Positions 1-7,549 of a stretch of 64,000 nt of DNA are shown here, one piece after another (position 1 is the stretch's first letter; each line of letters begins with the position of its first letter). Origin of the DNA: DATBHW01 sp035307385 (GTDB taxonomy: Bacteria; Chloroflexota; Ktedonobacteria; Ktedonobacterales; DATBGS01); assembly GCA_035307385.1 (NCBI GenBank), contig DATGID010000026.1:1-64000 (forward strand), in the 5' to 3' direction. Made by a program: the position numbers and the translations under genes. The notes beneath the pieces were generated by a model. The model did no database searches. It had not been told where the DNA came from and saw only the letters and a program-made list of their open reading frames with translations.

Positions 1-2
1 TT

Positions 3-371
3 TCCGCTTTTTGGTCTGCTCTGGTAGCCTCTATTTTTGCGCTGCTGGGTTGGCGCAGCATCAAGGTGACAGAACAAGGGCTGAAGGTTCAAGAGTCTGG
101 CTGGCTGAGTATAGGATGTAATCTGCGAACTATCGAATGGAGCGAGGCGCGGCTTTTCGCTATCTATCCGACCAGGAAACGCACAGACTTTCCCATCTGG
201 TACGAACTTTCTGGCGAAACAACTATCGCGCGCTGGCGCAGCATGCGCCCAGGAGCTTTCTCCCGTTTCAGCAAAACTCCGGTTCCCTTCGAGGAGTATG
301 ATCGGCAGATGGAGGCGCTGCTTTCGGTCATTGCGGCAAAGACTGGACTGCCGCTGTATGATTTAAGGTGA
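3..371 (+). CDS. C-terminal part of a membrane protein with a PH-like domain (5' end outside window)
   Basis: The frame is open from base 3, so the gene begins left of the window. The first 17 visible residues (SAFWSALVASIFALLGW) form a hydrophobic membrane segment. About 105 residues follow, starting SIKVTEQGLKVQ and rich in alternating hydrophobic and charged residues. This layout, with a membrane helix followed by a 'vte.GL.v....' beta strand, resembles bacterial PH-domain membrane proteins. The GTG at 66 could be mistaken for a start but would cut off the membrane helix. The function is not known, and the family assignment is tentative. Confidence 0.55.
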   Translation, partial: SAFWSALVASIFALLGWRSIKVTEQGLKVQESGWLSIGCNLRTIEWSEARLFAIYPTRKRTDFPIWYELSGETTIARWRSMRPGAFSRFSKTPVPFEEYDRQMEALLSVIAAKTGLPLYDLR

Positions 372-405
372 ACCTGGACGCCTGGGTGATGGTGGAGATC
401 GAGTC

Positions 406-1284
406 ATGCGTATCTTGCTTACGGGAAGCTCCGGCCAGTTGGGAGCCGAAATTGCCCGGCAGCTTTCCGCCAAACACCACATCATCGGCCTTGATCTGCT
501 CCCTGGCGAGTGGACCAATCAGCACGGCAGCGTCACGGACCGCGACCTGATCTTTGCCCTGGCAAAAGATGCCGATGCCATCATTCACACCGCCTCGCTG
601 CACGCCCGGCATCTGCTGGAAGGTGCAACGAAACAGGCGTTTATCGAAACCAACATCAGCGGCACGCTGCATCTGCTGGAAGCGGCCTTGCGCTATGGCG
701 TGCAGCGCTTCGTGTACACCAGCACCACGTCTGTGTATGGGTTTGCCTTGGTGCCAACCGACAAAGCCGTCTGGGTGACGGAGGAACTGACACCGCGCCC
801 ACGCGACATCTACGACATCACCAAGCTGGCCGCCGAAGAACTCTGCCAACACTTCGCCGTGGCAAATGCCTTGCCCTGCATCTGCCTGCGCACGTCGCGC
901 TTCTTCCCTGAGGAGCCGGAACAGACCGCCAGCTATCGCCTCTATCGCGGCGCGGATGTGCGCGACGTGGCGGCGGCGCATGCGCTGGCCGTCACCAATC
1001 AGGAGATTCACTTCGATCTCTTCAACATCTCGGCGCATTCCCCGCTGCAAGAAAAGGATATGCCCGCGCTCTTGCACGACGCGCCCTCGGTCCTCAGGCG
1101 GCGCGTGCCGGGGATAGAGGAGTTGTACGCGGCGCGCGGCTGGGCGCTGCCCAAACGCATTGACCGAGTGTATGTCACCACGCGCGCCGAGCAAAATCTG
1201 AAATACCAACCGCGCTACAATTTCCACGTATATATGCAAGAGGTAGAACATCCTTCTTCCACACCTGGAGGGGATATGGGATGA
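406..1284 (+). CDS. NAD-dependent epimerase/dehydratase (extended SDR)
   Basis: This 292-residue protein is an extended short-chain dehydrogenase/reductase. The N-terminus MRILLTGSSGQLG carries the Rossmann GxxGxxG nucleotide loop (Gly 7, 10, 13). The catalytic YxxxK is YDITK (Tyr136, Lys140), preceded by the TSTTSVYG strand with the active-site Thr/Ser region. Such enzymes epimerise or dehydrate nucleotide sugars or reduce carbonyls, and the substrate cannot be told here. Its stop overlaps the start of the next gene by 4 bases (ATGA), so the two are probably translated together. Confidence 0.88.
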   Translation: MRILLTGSSGQLGAEIARQLSAKHHIIGLDLLPGEWTNQHGSVTDRDLIFALAKDADAIIHTASLHARHLLEGATKQAFIETNISGTLHLLEAALRYGVQRFVYTSTTSVYGFALVPTDKAVWVTEELTPRPRDIYDITKLAAEELCQHFAVANALPCICLRTSRFFPEEPEQTASYRLYRGADVRDVAAAHALAVTNQEIHFDLFNISAHSPLQEKDMPALLHDAPSVLRRRVPGIEELYAARGWALPKRIDRVYVTTRAEQNLKYQPRYNFHVYMQEVEHPSSTPGGDMG

Positions 1285-1976
1285 ACCTGGCGCTGCTTGG
1301 ACTGCTGCCCTTTGCCTATCTGCTTGGCTCGCTGCCGTTTTCCGCGCTCATCGCCCGCTGGCGCACCGGCGAAGACCTGTCTGAAGTGGGCGAAGGCAAC
1401 GTCGGCGCGCGCAACGTCTGGCATGTCGTTGGTCCGGTCTGGGGCGTGCTGGCAAGCCTGCTGGACGGCCTGAAGGGCTGGCTCTGCTATCTGGTCAGCG
1501 CGTTTGTTTTCCACGCGCCCTTGCTCATCGTCTTGCTGGCGGGCGTGGCTGTCACCCTGGGCCATCAGTTCCCTGTGTTTCGGCGCGGGCGCGGCGGCAA
1601 AGGGCTTTCCACCATCGGCGGGTTCTTGCTGGGCCTCGCGCCCTGGCCGACGGTGATCGGCGCGGCGCTGATGGCCGCGCTCGTGCTCATCACCGGCAGC
1701 TTCAACGAGAACATCTTCAATGGCCTGGTCGTCTTCCTGGTCCTGCCGCTGCTCTTCCACGAGCCAATTGCCAGCCTTGCCGCCCTTGGCTTTGCCACGC
1801 TGGCCGCGCTGAAAAACCTGCTCGACAGGCCACACGGGCGGCGCGTCTGGGCGCGCAATCCCTGGCGCGGGACCACAGCCACCCCCAGCTTCCTGCGCCG
1901 CAAACCCGAACCCGAGAGCGCACCCGCCGCCGCCGCAGAGGAAGCGCCGCAGCAGCCAGATAACGTGCTGCACTAG
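1281..1976 (+). CDS. plsY: Glycerol-3-phosphate acyltransferase PlsY-like membrane protein
   Basis: This 231-residue polytopic protein matches the PlsY family, which moves an acyl group from acyl-phosphate to glycerol-3-phosphate in the inner membrane and so starts phospholipid synthesis. Visible signatures are the N-terminal LLGSLPFSALI, the GEGNVGARNV loop (PlsY motif with conserved Gly/Asn), and GHQFPVFRRGRGGKGLST, the phosphate-binding 'GHxFPvf..GGKG' motif. About 30 residues of Arg- and Ala-rich tail extend beyond the usual 200-residue length. The start overlaps the epimerase stop. It may be one of several PlsY copies, so the symbol names the family. Confidence 0.85.
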   Translation: MNLALLGLLPFAYLLGSLPFSALIARWRTGEDLSEVGEGNVGARNVWHVVGPVWGVLASLLDGLKGWLCYLVSAFVFHAPLLIVLLAGVAVTLGHQFPVFRRGRGGKGLSTIGGFLLGLAPWPTVIGAALMAALVLITGSFNENIFNGLVVFLVLPLLFHEPIASLAALGFATLAALKNLLDRPHGRRVWARNPWRGTTATPSFLRRKPEPESAPAAAAEEAPQQPDNVLH

Positions 1977-2097
1977 CCGCACTGCGCCAGTGCATCTGCC
2001 CCAAGAATCGAGACGCGCATCGCCCGCAGGTCACACTTTTTCCTCAGGCAGCGATGTATTAGGTGAGAGCGCTCATTCCAGGGGGAACGAAACACAC

Positions 2098-2628
2098 GTG
2101 AAATCGCACGCGACAGCTAGCCTGGACGAATCGCCGGGAGCCATTCTCTACGAGCGGCACGCCACGCCCATTCTTGCCTATTTGCGGCTGCACGCCCCAA
2201 GCTGGGAAGATGCCGAAGATGTCTTGCAAGAAGTCTTTCTGGCAGCGATGGAGCAATGGAAGCTCCTGAACCTGCCGGAAAACGACCAGCTTGCCTGGCT
2301 GGGCGGCGTGGCTCGCCACAAGCTGGTCGATCACTATCGGCGCAGCCAGCGGCGCGCTGCGCTGCCCCTGACCGCGATTACCGACGAGATGGTCGAGGAG
2401 GCAACGCTGGCCCCGGAGTCGATCATCCTGGGCAGGGAGACGCAGCGCGAGTTATGGGAGGCGGTGCGGCATCTATCGGCGCTGCAACAGCAGGTGGTCT
2501 ATCTGCGCTTCGTCGGCGGCCTGCGCTGTCCGCAGATTGCGAGCCTGCTGGGCAAGCACGAAGATGCCATCCGCAAGCTGCTTTCGCGCGCTATGAATCA
2601 ACTGCGCAGCCTTTATCCCAAACCATAG
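2098..2628 (+). CDS. ECF-family RNA polymerase sigma factor
   Basis: This sigma-70 family factor of about 176 residues has region 2 (YERHATPILAYLRL, then EDAEDVLQEVFLAA) and region 4 (LSALQQQVVYLRFVGGL then CPQIASLLGKHEDAIRKLL helix-turn-helix). The GTG at 2098 is chosen as start because AGGGGG lies about 12 bases upstream; the frame stays open to 1990 but that extra part has no family features. The next gene starts 15 bases after its stop and encodes a one-helix membrane protein, the usual place for an anti-sigma partner. Confidence 0.88.
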   Translation: MKSHATASLDESPGAILYERHATPILAYLRLHAPSWEDAEDVLQEVFLAAMEQWKLLNLPENDQLAWLGGVARHKLVDHYRRSQRRAALPLTAITDEMVEEATLAPESIILGRETQRELWEAVRHLSALQQQVVYLRFVGGLRCPQIASLLGKHEDAIRKLLSRAMNQLRSLYPKP

Positions 2629-2643
2629 AGAGGAGCAGGCGTC

Positions 2644-3735
2644 ATGATGCCAGATGAGACGCCCTTTTCGCCAGCAGAGATAGACGAGCAGATTGATCGC
2701 CTGGCTCAGCCGCGCCGTTCGCCCCAGCGGGACACGGCATCCTCGCCAGAGCAGCAGCTTGTCGATGATTTGGGCAGGCTCTACTCGGCAGAAGCAGCGG
2801 CGCTGCCGCGCGCCGTCGCTCGCGGGCGCGAGCGGTTGGCAGAGAGCAGCCCGGCCCAGCGCGTTCCACAGCCGCACACCCGCGCAAGCGACTATGCTCA
2901 CGAGCCAGAAGAAAGGCAAAACACCATGCGGCCATTTTTGAAACGCTTCTCCCAGGAACCACAGCGATTCTATCGCCTTGGCAGTTTGGTTGCCGTCGCG
3001 CTGCTGGTTGTCCTGGTGGGCAGCCTGGTCGCGGGGCTGGTCCTGGTGCGGCTGGGCAGCCAGACCACCATCGTAAGCCAGCCACAGACAAGCCTGAAAG
3101 GCGGCCTGGAGATCGTCTTTCAGGCATCCTGTGATGTTCCAAGCAAGCATTGCACGCCAAATCAACTGAGGCTGCTTTCAACAGACAGCGCCGCCCTGAA
3201 GGGGCGCATCGAAAACGGCCTGGGCATCTCGCAAGTGGTCATCCAACAGCAGAGCAGCGATCAGATCGTCGTAGACCTGCCGCCTCAGGTGCGCACGCAA
3301 GACGCGCTAACCCTGCTGATGCCTACCGGCAAGCTGGAGATTCTTGATACTGGCACCACCGCGCTGCAAGTTGGCTCGATGGTGACGCCGGGACAATATC
3401 CGGTGCGCTTCACCGGCGATCAGCTTGACCCCACCAGTGTTCATGCCTTACTGGAGCCACAAAGCGGTCAGCCAGTTATTGTATTTCAATTCAAAAGCCA
3501 GGAGCAGGCCGCATTCGCAACCTATACGCAGCAGAACATCGGCAACTACCTCACCATGACCCTGGACGGCAAGGTGATTGAATCTGCCGTCATTCAAAGC
3601 CAGATCACGGGGCAGGCGGAGATTAGCGGCGGCCAATATTACACGCTGGCCGACGCCCAGGAAACCGCCGCGCTGATTCGCTATAGCGTGCCGCTGCCGC
3701 TCACCATCGTCAGCAAGCAAACCATTACCACGTAG
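2644..3735 (+). CDS. Single-pass membrane protein with SecD-like ectodomain, probable anti-sigma partner
   Basis: This 363-residue protein has about 110 cytosolic residues, one membrane helix (about 113-137) and an outer domain. The outer domain strongly resembles the periplasmic P1 region of the SecD translocase subunit: GGLEIVFQA at its start, QIVVDLP, FTGDQLD, a 'TLDGKVIESAVIQSQITG' stretch and a C-terminal LRY-type end 'IRYSVPLPLTIV'. SecD's own membrane helices are absent, so it cannot be a translocase. Its position right after an ECF sigma gene, and its N-out/C-in size, suggest it is the membrane regulator of that sigma factor with a borrowed SecD fold as sensor. The N-terminal part shows no clear zinc anti-sigma motif. 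Confidence 0.7.
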   Translation: MMPDETPFSPAEIDEQIDRLAQPRRSPQRDTASSPEQQLVDDLGRLYSAEAAALPRAVARGRERLAESSPAQRVPQPHTRASDYAHEPEERQNTMRPFLKRFSQEPQRFYRLGSLVAVALLVVLVGSLVAGLVLVRLGSQTTIVSQPQTSLKGGLEIVFQASCDVPSKHCTPNQLRLLSTDSAALKGRIENGLGISQVVIQQQSSDQIVVDLPPQVRTQDALTLLMPTGKLEILDTGTTALQVGSMVTPGQYPVRFTGDQLDPTSVHALLEPQSGQPVIVFQFKSQEQAAFATYTQQNIGNYLTMTLDGKVIESAVIQSQITGQAEISGGQYYTLADAQETAALIRYSVPLPLTIVSKQTITT

Positions 3736-3785
3736 CGCAGGGCTTTTCGAAAGGCGCGGGCGGTTGGCCCAGCCTCCCCGCAGGT

Positions 3786-3958
3786 GACTAAAGATCGCGC
3801 CTAAGGGCCTGCGGCCACCAAGTCCCTCTTCAGGGACTCCCAGCCCCCACGCGGGCGTCCCGTTGGTAACCAGAGCAATCGCCCTGGCGTGCCAGGGTTG
3901 GGGGGAACCCGCGCAGGCGGGTTTGGTGGCCGTAGGCCCTTAGGCGCGATCTTTAGTC
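3786..3958. repeat. Inverted-repeat element with 35-bp arms
   Basis: Bases 3786-3820 and 3924-3958 are reverse complements with one mismatch over 35 bp, and the 103-bp centre holds a smaller hairpin (AGTCCCT/AGGGACT). There is no coding frame. It lies just downstream of two genes that converge on it and may be a non-autonomous mobile element (MITE-like) or a large bidirectional terminator. Confidence 0.8.
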
Positions 3959-4000
3959 GCCAGCCACGCTGCTGCCCCACGACCCGTTTGGGATGGAAAC

Positions 4001-4513
4001 TCAGGTAATAGAGCGCAGTTCGGCGGCGAGCAGCTTCAGCGGCCCGTCGCCGCTGCGCCGCCGCTCCAGGTCGCGGTAAAGGCAGCCGACCCGCCAGAGC
4101 GACTTCGACAAGGCCAGATGCCGCTCGTCGGCGGTCTTGCCTGCCGCGTCTTTGCCGTCGCTGGTCCAGTCCAGCACCAGCAGGCGCAGCGCGCGTTCTA
4201 CCTCCATGCCCAGCATCCCACAGACCACCCCGATGGCCATCTTGCGCAGCAGCGTGGCCGGGCAGGCCATCCCCAGGAACTGGCCCCACTGCGGGGCCGA
4301 ATCCTCGCCATAGGTGAAGATGGGTGGCTCGCCCGCTTTTTGCCAGAGCAGCGCGTGGCTGATGAGAAAGCCATGCAGCAGGTCCAGCGCTGCATCCGGC
4401 AGCAGTTCTGCCGCCGAAAGCTTGTACGTGGCCCAGGGCTTGAGCCGCGCCTGCGCAGATGTGGGAACCGATGGGGAACGAGTGGGGGAGCGTTTGGAAG
4501 CAGCCGTTGCCAT
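4001..4513 (-). CDS. Conserved protein of unknown function, copy 1 of a three-member family
   Basis: I do not recognise this 170-residue protein, but it belongs to a family with two more copies in the window (20702-21304 and 52385-52978). Shared features are EPPIFTY then DSAPQW (residues 71-76), a following LLRK segment, MEVERALRLL (103-112) and LWRVGCLYRDL (139-149). The N-terminal 27 residues are basic, low-complexity and rich in Ser/Pro. No membrane segment is present. The ATG at 4513 is preferred over the one four codons upstream because the aligned start in copy 3 (52978) has the same ACTTCC-type context. Expression starts from a strong promoter through a 300-base conserved leader. Confidence 0.75.
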   Translation of the reverse strand: MATAASKRSPTRSPSVPTSAQARLKPWATYKLSAAELLPDAALDLLHGFLISHALLWQKAGEPPIFTYGEDSAPQWGQFLGMACPATLLRKMAIGVVCGMLGMEVERALRLLVLDWTSDGKDAAGKTADERHLALSKSLWRVGCLYRDLERRRSGDGPLKLLAAELRSIT

Positions 4514-4815
4514 GGAAGAGACCATCCTTTCTGCTGGAGAAAGGCAGAGCGGCCTTCTTCACCCGGATGACGCCCGGCCTGGCGGGCAGCGCCACCGCAA
4601 AGCCGCTGCGATGACGCGCCTCGCCAGAGCCTGGCGCTTCAACCCATCCAGAAGAAGGCCGCTGAAAGGTCTCCCACCGTGAACCGATGATAGAATGACT
4701 TCCAGCCCCCTCCTCTGGGTTTTCGAGAGATGGGGTGAATGGCCCTGGCGGTGCGTTTACACTGCCAGGACCGTGCCGTTGCCCGCTGATACGACAAAAC
4801 AAACGAGCCGACGAT
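4514..4815 (-). ncRNA. Conserved structured 5' leader, copy 1
   Basis: The roughly 300 transcribed bases before the gene at 4513 align with the leaders at 20359-20701 and 52979-53286. In transcript order they hold AACGGCAC (4780-4773), a hairpin at 4769-4744 (arms CCTGGC/GCCAGG plus an inner GTG/CAC), the block CCATTCACCCCATC, a weaker hairpin, CATTCTATCATCG (4697-4685), and AGCGGCC (4664-4658), which can pair with GGCCGCT (4554-4548) near the gene. A last hairpin, CTTTCT/AGAAAG, sits on the ribosome-binding site. The hairpin sequences differ between copies while pairing is kept. The function is unknown; a regulatory RNA is the simplest reading. Confidence 0.7.
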
Positions 4816-4821
4816 GGAGAT

Positions 4822-4850
4822 AGTATAGCGAGTTGCTGCCTGTTTGTCAA
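4822..4850 (-). promoter_or_regulatory. Sigma-70 type promoter of unknown-family copy 1
   Basis: Read on the minus strand, a perfect -35 box TTGACA (4850-4845) is followed after exactly 17 bases by TATACT (4827-4822). The same boxes and spacing precede the other two family members. Confidence 0.85.
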
Positions 4851-4876
4851 GCGGCAGCAAGATGGAGCAACCATCG

Positions 4877-5497
4877 ATGATTATCTGGACCATACAACTT
4901 GCTCACGTCTGGGAGATGCTCCAGCGCGACGGCATCCTCTACGGCCCTGAAACCGTCGATGACAGCATCCAATGGCGCACTGCCTACGACTGGATGGTCG
5001 AGCAGATGGAGCGCCGCCTTGGCCCACGCCCAAAGCCGGGCGCGTATCCCCTGTGGGCGTGGTATCAATGGGATGGCGCGGCCCGGCGCAAATCGGGCTT
5101 GCGCCGGGCCGCGCATGTTCCCGGCAAAACCCGAGCGGTACGCATCGAATTTGAAATCGCCGAAGATCAAATATTGCTCTCTGATTTCCAAGCCTGGCAT
5201 GTTCCGCTCAATTATGGCCATCTCGCGCTGAATGAAGCCGAATACGAGGCATTCGAGGCCGAGCTAGCGCAGCGCGGCCTTGCCTGGGAACCAGGGCAGC
5301 ATCTTGCCGACCCGGCTTATCATGCCAGAATCCTGAAGAGTTGGGAGCGTATCTTCGATATCGATCAGGTAGATCCGGATGGCTGGTGGACCTGTACCAC
5401 TCTGGCTGAAAAGGACATTCAGGGCACCTTCTGGTCGCTCTCGCTCGCGCAGGTGCGCAAGGTCACGCCGTTCATTGGGCGCGGCAAAGCGTTATAG
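4877..5497 (+). CDS. DUF3841 family protein
   Basis: This soluble protein of about 206 residues starts MIIWTIQLAHVWEML, followed by AYDWMVEQMERRL and YPLWAWYQWDG. That order of motifs is typical of DUF3841 proteins, whose function is not known. The ATG at 4877 gives the family's usual start and has GGAG about 10 bases upstream; an ATG at 4862 is the alternative. The gene runs away from the promoter of the unknown-family copy 1, with the two transcription units sharing a short divergent region. Confidence 0.7.
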   Translation: MIIWTIQLAHVWEMLQRDGILYGPETVDDSIQWRTAYDWMVEQMERRLGPRPKPGAYPLWAWYQWDGAARRKSGLRRAAHVPGKTRAVRIEFEIAEDQILLSDFQAWHVPLNYGHLALNEAEYEAFEAELAQRGLAWEPGQHLADPAYHARILKSWERIFDIDQVDPDGWWTCTTLAEKDIQGTFWSLSLAQVRKVTPFIGRGKAL

Positions 5498-5599
5498 CCT
5501 TATGCCCTGTGCCTCAGCCATGATGCGGGATACGCGAAAAAAGGGTACAATGAAGCCAGAACTGGCTCATGCACCCTTAGAAGGAACGGCGCTGTTTGC

Positions 5600-6088
5600 A
5601 TGGAAACCATCAACTATTGCCCGCAATGTGGCGCGGCCTGGCGCGACGGGTTGACCTGCCAGGACCACTTTCACCAGGCGCTCTCCTGGGAATCCGAATA
5701 TCCCGACCAGACCAGAGCGGTCCATCACCTGCTCGTCCTGTGCTATCACCTGCAACACCCGCTCTTGTACTCTCCGCAAGGGCTGGAGGAAGCCAAACGG
5801 CTTTTGGTGGCCTTTGTGGAACAGCAGGTAGCGCCCCGGGACATGCGCCGCCGTCTGAGTGGCGCGGTAGATTCGGGCAAGCGTGCCTGGAAAATTACCG
5901 GCACGCCCGACTCGCATGGCGCGTATGTTCAGCCGCTGCGCTGGCCAATCACGGTTGGCGACATCACCGCTGGCGACCTGGACGGCTATATTGAACGCGT
6001 GCAGGCGTGGGCGCGCTCGGCCCTGGAAGCGCTCAAAGCATCCGGAAACCTGGCAGCATCCGTTGACGCCACGGCAAACCAACCATAG
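5600..6088 (+). CDS. DUF5946 family protein with zinc-binding N-terminus
   Basis: This 162-residue protein begins METINYCPQCGAAW and then TCQDHFHQAL, so Cys7, Cys10 and the later Cys/His could hold a metal. The middle VHHLLVLCYHLQHP and YSPQGLEEA match the DUF5946 family. No catalytic role is known. The next gene begins 27 bases after its stop on the same strand, so they may be cotranscribed. Confidence 0.65.
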   Translation: METINYCPQCGAAWRDGLTCQDHFHQALSWESEYPDQTRAVHHLLVLCYHLQHPLLYSPQGLEEAKRLLVAFVEQQVAPRDMRRRLSGAVDSGKRAWKITGTPDSHGAYVQPLRWPITVGDITAGDLDGYIERVQAWARSALEALKASGNLAASVDATANQP

Positions 6089-6115
6089 CCTCACTATCTG
6101 GGAAGGGCGTTTTTG

Positions 6116-6967
6116 GTGCAAAAAGCATTTCGTTTCGGTGTCGTCACTGCGGGACAGGAATCGCGCTCGGCCTGGATTGCCCTGGCGCAGCGGGTCGAGG
6201 AACTGGGCTACTCGTCGCTGCTGATGCCAGATGTGCTGGGCACGCCGCTGGCGGCGCTCAGCGCGCTCGCCGTGGCCGCCACTGCTACAACGACACTGCG
6301 GGTTGGCAGCTATGTCTTTGTCAACGATTATCGCCATCCGGCGCTGCTCGCCAGAGAGATTGCCACGCTGGACCAGCTTTCCGATGGGCGCGTGGAGCTT
6401 GGGCTGGGCGCGGGCAACTGGGAGCATGAATACCAGCAGCTTGGCATTCCGTTTGAAAAGCCGGGCGTGCGTGTCTTGCGTTTTGCCGAGGGGTTGTCCA
6501 TCATCAAGCAGTTTTGGAGCGGCGAAACGGTCAATTTCTCCGGCGCATACTACACGATAACGGGGCTGCGCCCGGTTCCCAGGCCAGCGCAGCAGCCCCA
6601 TCCGCCCATTCTGATCGGCAGTTCGGGCCGCCGCATGCTGACCATCGCGGCGCGCGAAGCTGATATCATTCAGCCAACGGGCGGCGACGTAGCAGAGCAG
6701 ATCGGCTGGATACGCGAGGCCGCTGGCGAGCGCTTCGAGCATCTGGAACTGGCGCAGTCGGCCTTCGGCATTGAATTGACCGATGGCCCCGTTGCCGCCG
6801 CGCCAGCCGTGAGAGGCATGTGGACAGAACCGCAGCCCATGACCACCGACCAGGCTGCTGAGCATCTGTCGGAGCAGCGCGAGCGGCTGGGCGTCTCGTA
6901 TATTCAGATTCAGGAACGGCAGCTAGAAAACTTTGCTCCGGTGGTGGCTCGCTTGAGCGGCAAGTAG
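6116..6967 (+). CDS. LLM-class flavin/F420-dependent oxidoreductase
   Basis: This 283-residue protein is a luciferase-like (LLM) TIM barrel, probably using F420 or FMN for hydride transfer. Visible features are the first strand FRFGVVTAG, LGYSSLLMPD, the RHPALLAREIATLDQLSDGR stretch and the GLGAGNWEHEY turn, all standard in this superfamily, with IGSSGRRML in the C-terminal half. The substrate cannot be predicted. GGAAGGG at 6101-6107 suits the GTG at 6116; a TTG one codon earlier is also possible. Confidence 0.85.
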   Translation: MQKAFRFGVVTAGQESRSAWIALAQRVEELGYSSLLMPDVLGTPLAALSALAVAATATTTLRVGSYVFVNDYRHPALLAREIATLDQLSDGRVELGLGAGNWEHEYQQLGIPFEKPGVRVLRFAEGLSIIKQFWSGETVNFSGAYYTITGLRPVPRPAQQPHPPILIGSSGRRMLTIAAREADIIQPTGGDVAEQIGWIREAAGERFEHLELAQSAFGIELTDGPVAAAPAVRGMWTEPQPMTTDQAAEHLSEQRERLGVSYIQIQERQLENFAPVVARLSGK

Positions 6968-7003
6968 CCGCAAACACATCAAGAGCAGTGGAGGAATCGC
7001 GCG

Positions 7004-7534
7004 ATGGACTGGTATCATGAGCCGCCGCAGTGGCGCGTCGAGGGCGACACGCTGACGCTGGCAACCGCGCCCAAGACAGACTTCTGGCGCTCTCCGGATG
7101 GCTCGACGGTCACTGACAATGGACACTTCTGGGCGCAGCCTGTGACGGGCGATTTTCAGGCGCAGGTGAAGGTCATCGGCGCGTATCGTGACCTCTACGA
7201 TCAGGCCGGGCTGATGCTGCGGCTGGACGAAGCCAACTGGCTCAAATGCGGCATCGAGTTTTACGAGGGCGCGCAGCACGTCAGCGCGGTCGTCACGCGC
7301 GGCTTTTCGGACTGGGCGCTGGCGCCGCTGCCGCCGAAGCCCGCCGCGCTGTGGCTGCGGCTGAAACGCCAGGGCACCGATATCCAGATTCACTATTCGC
7401 TGGATGGCACAGCCTATCAACTGCTGCGGCACGCCTATTTTCCTCCGGCAGAGCGGCTGCTGGTGGGCGTGATGGCCGCCTCGCCCACAGGGACCGGTTT
7501 CGAGGTTATTTTCGAGGGCTTCAGCATCAGCTAA
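7004..7534 (+). CDS. DUF1349 domain protein (concanavalin-like fold)
   Basis: The protein has 176 residues and no signal peptide. It contains the DUF1349 pattern: FWAQPVTGDFQAQVKV, DQAGLMLRLDEANWLKCGIE, and a late YSLDGTAYQLLR. Members have a beta-sandwich fold, and some are described as regulators of enolase expression or carbohydrate-binding modules; no activity is established. The gene lies between the LLM oxidoreductase and an N-acetyltransferase on the same strand, with the next gene's start 15 bases after its stop. Confidence 0.8.
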   Translation: MDWYHEPPQWRVEGDTLTLATAPKTDFWRSPDGSTVTDNGHFWAQPVTGDFQAQVKVIGAYRDLYDQAGLMLRLDEANWLKCGIEFYEGAQHVSAVVTRGFSDWALAPLPPKPAALWLRLKRQGTDIQIHYSLDGTAYQLLRHAYFPPAERLLVGVMAASPTGTGFEVIFEGFSIS

Positions 7535-7549
7535 ATGAAAGGGGCCACG

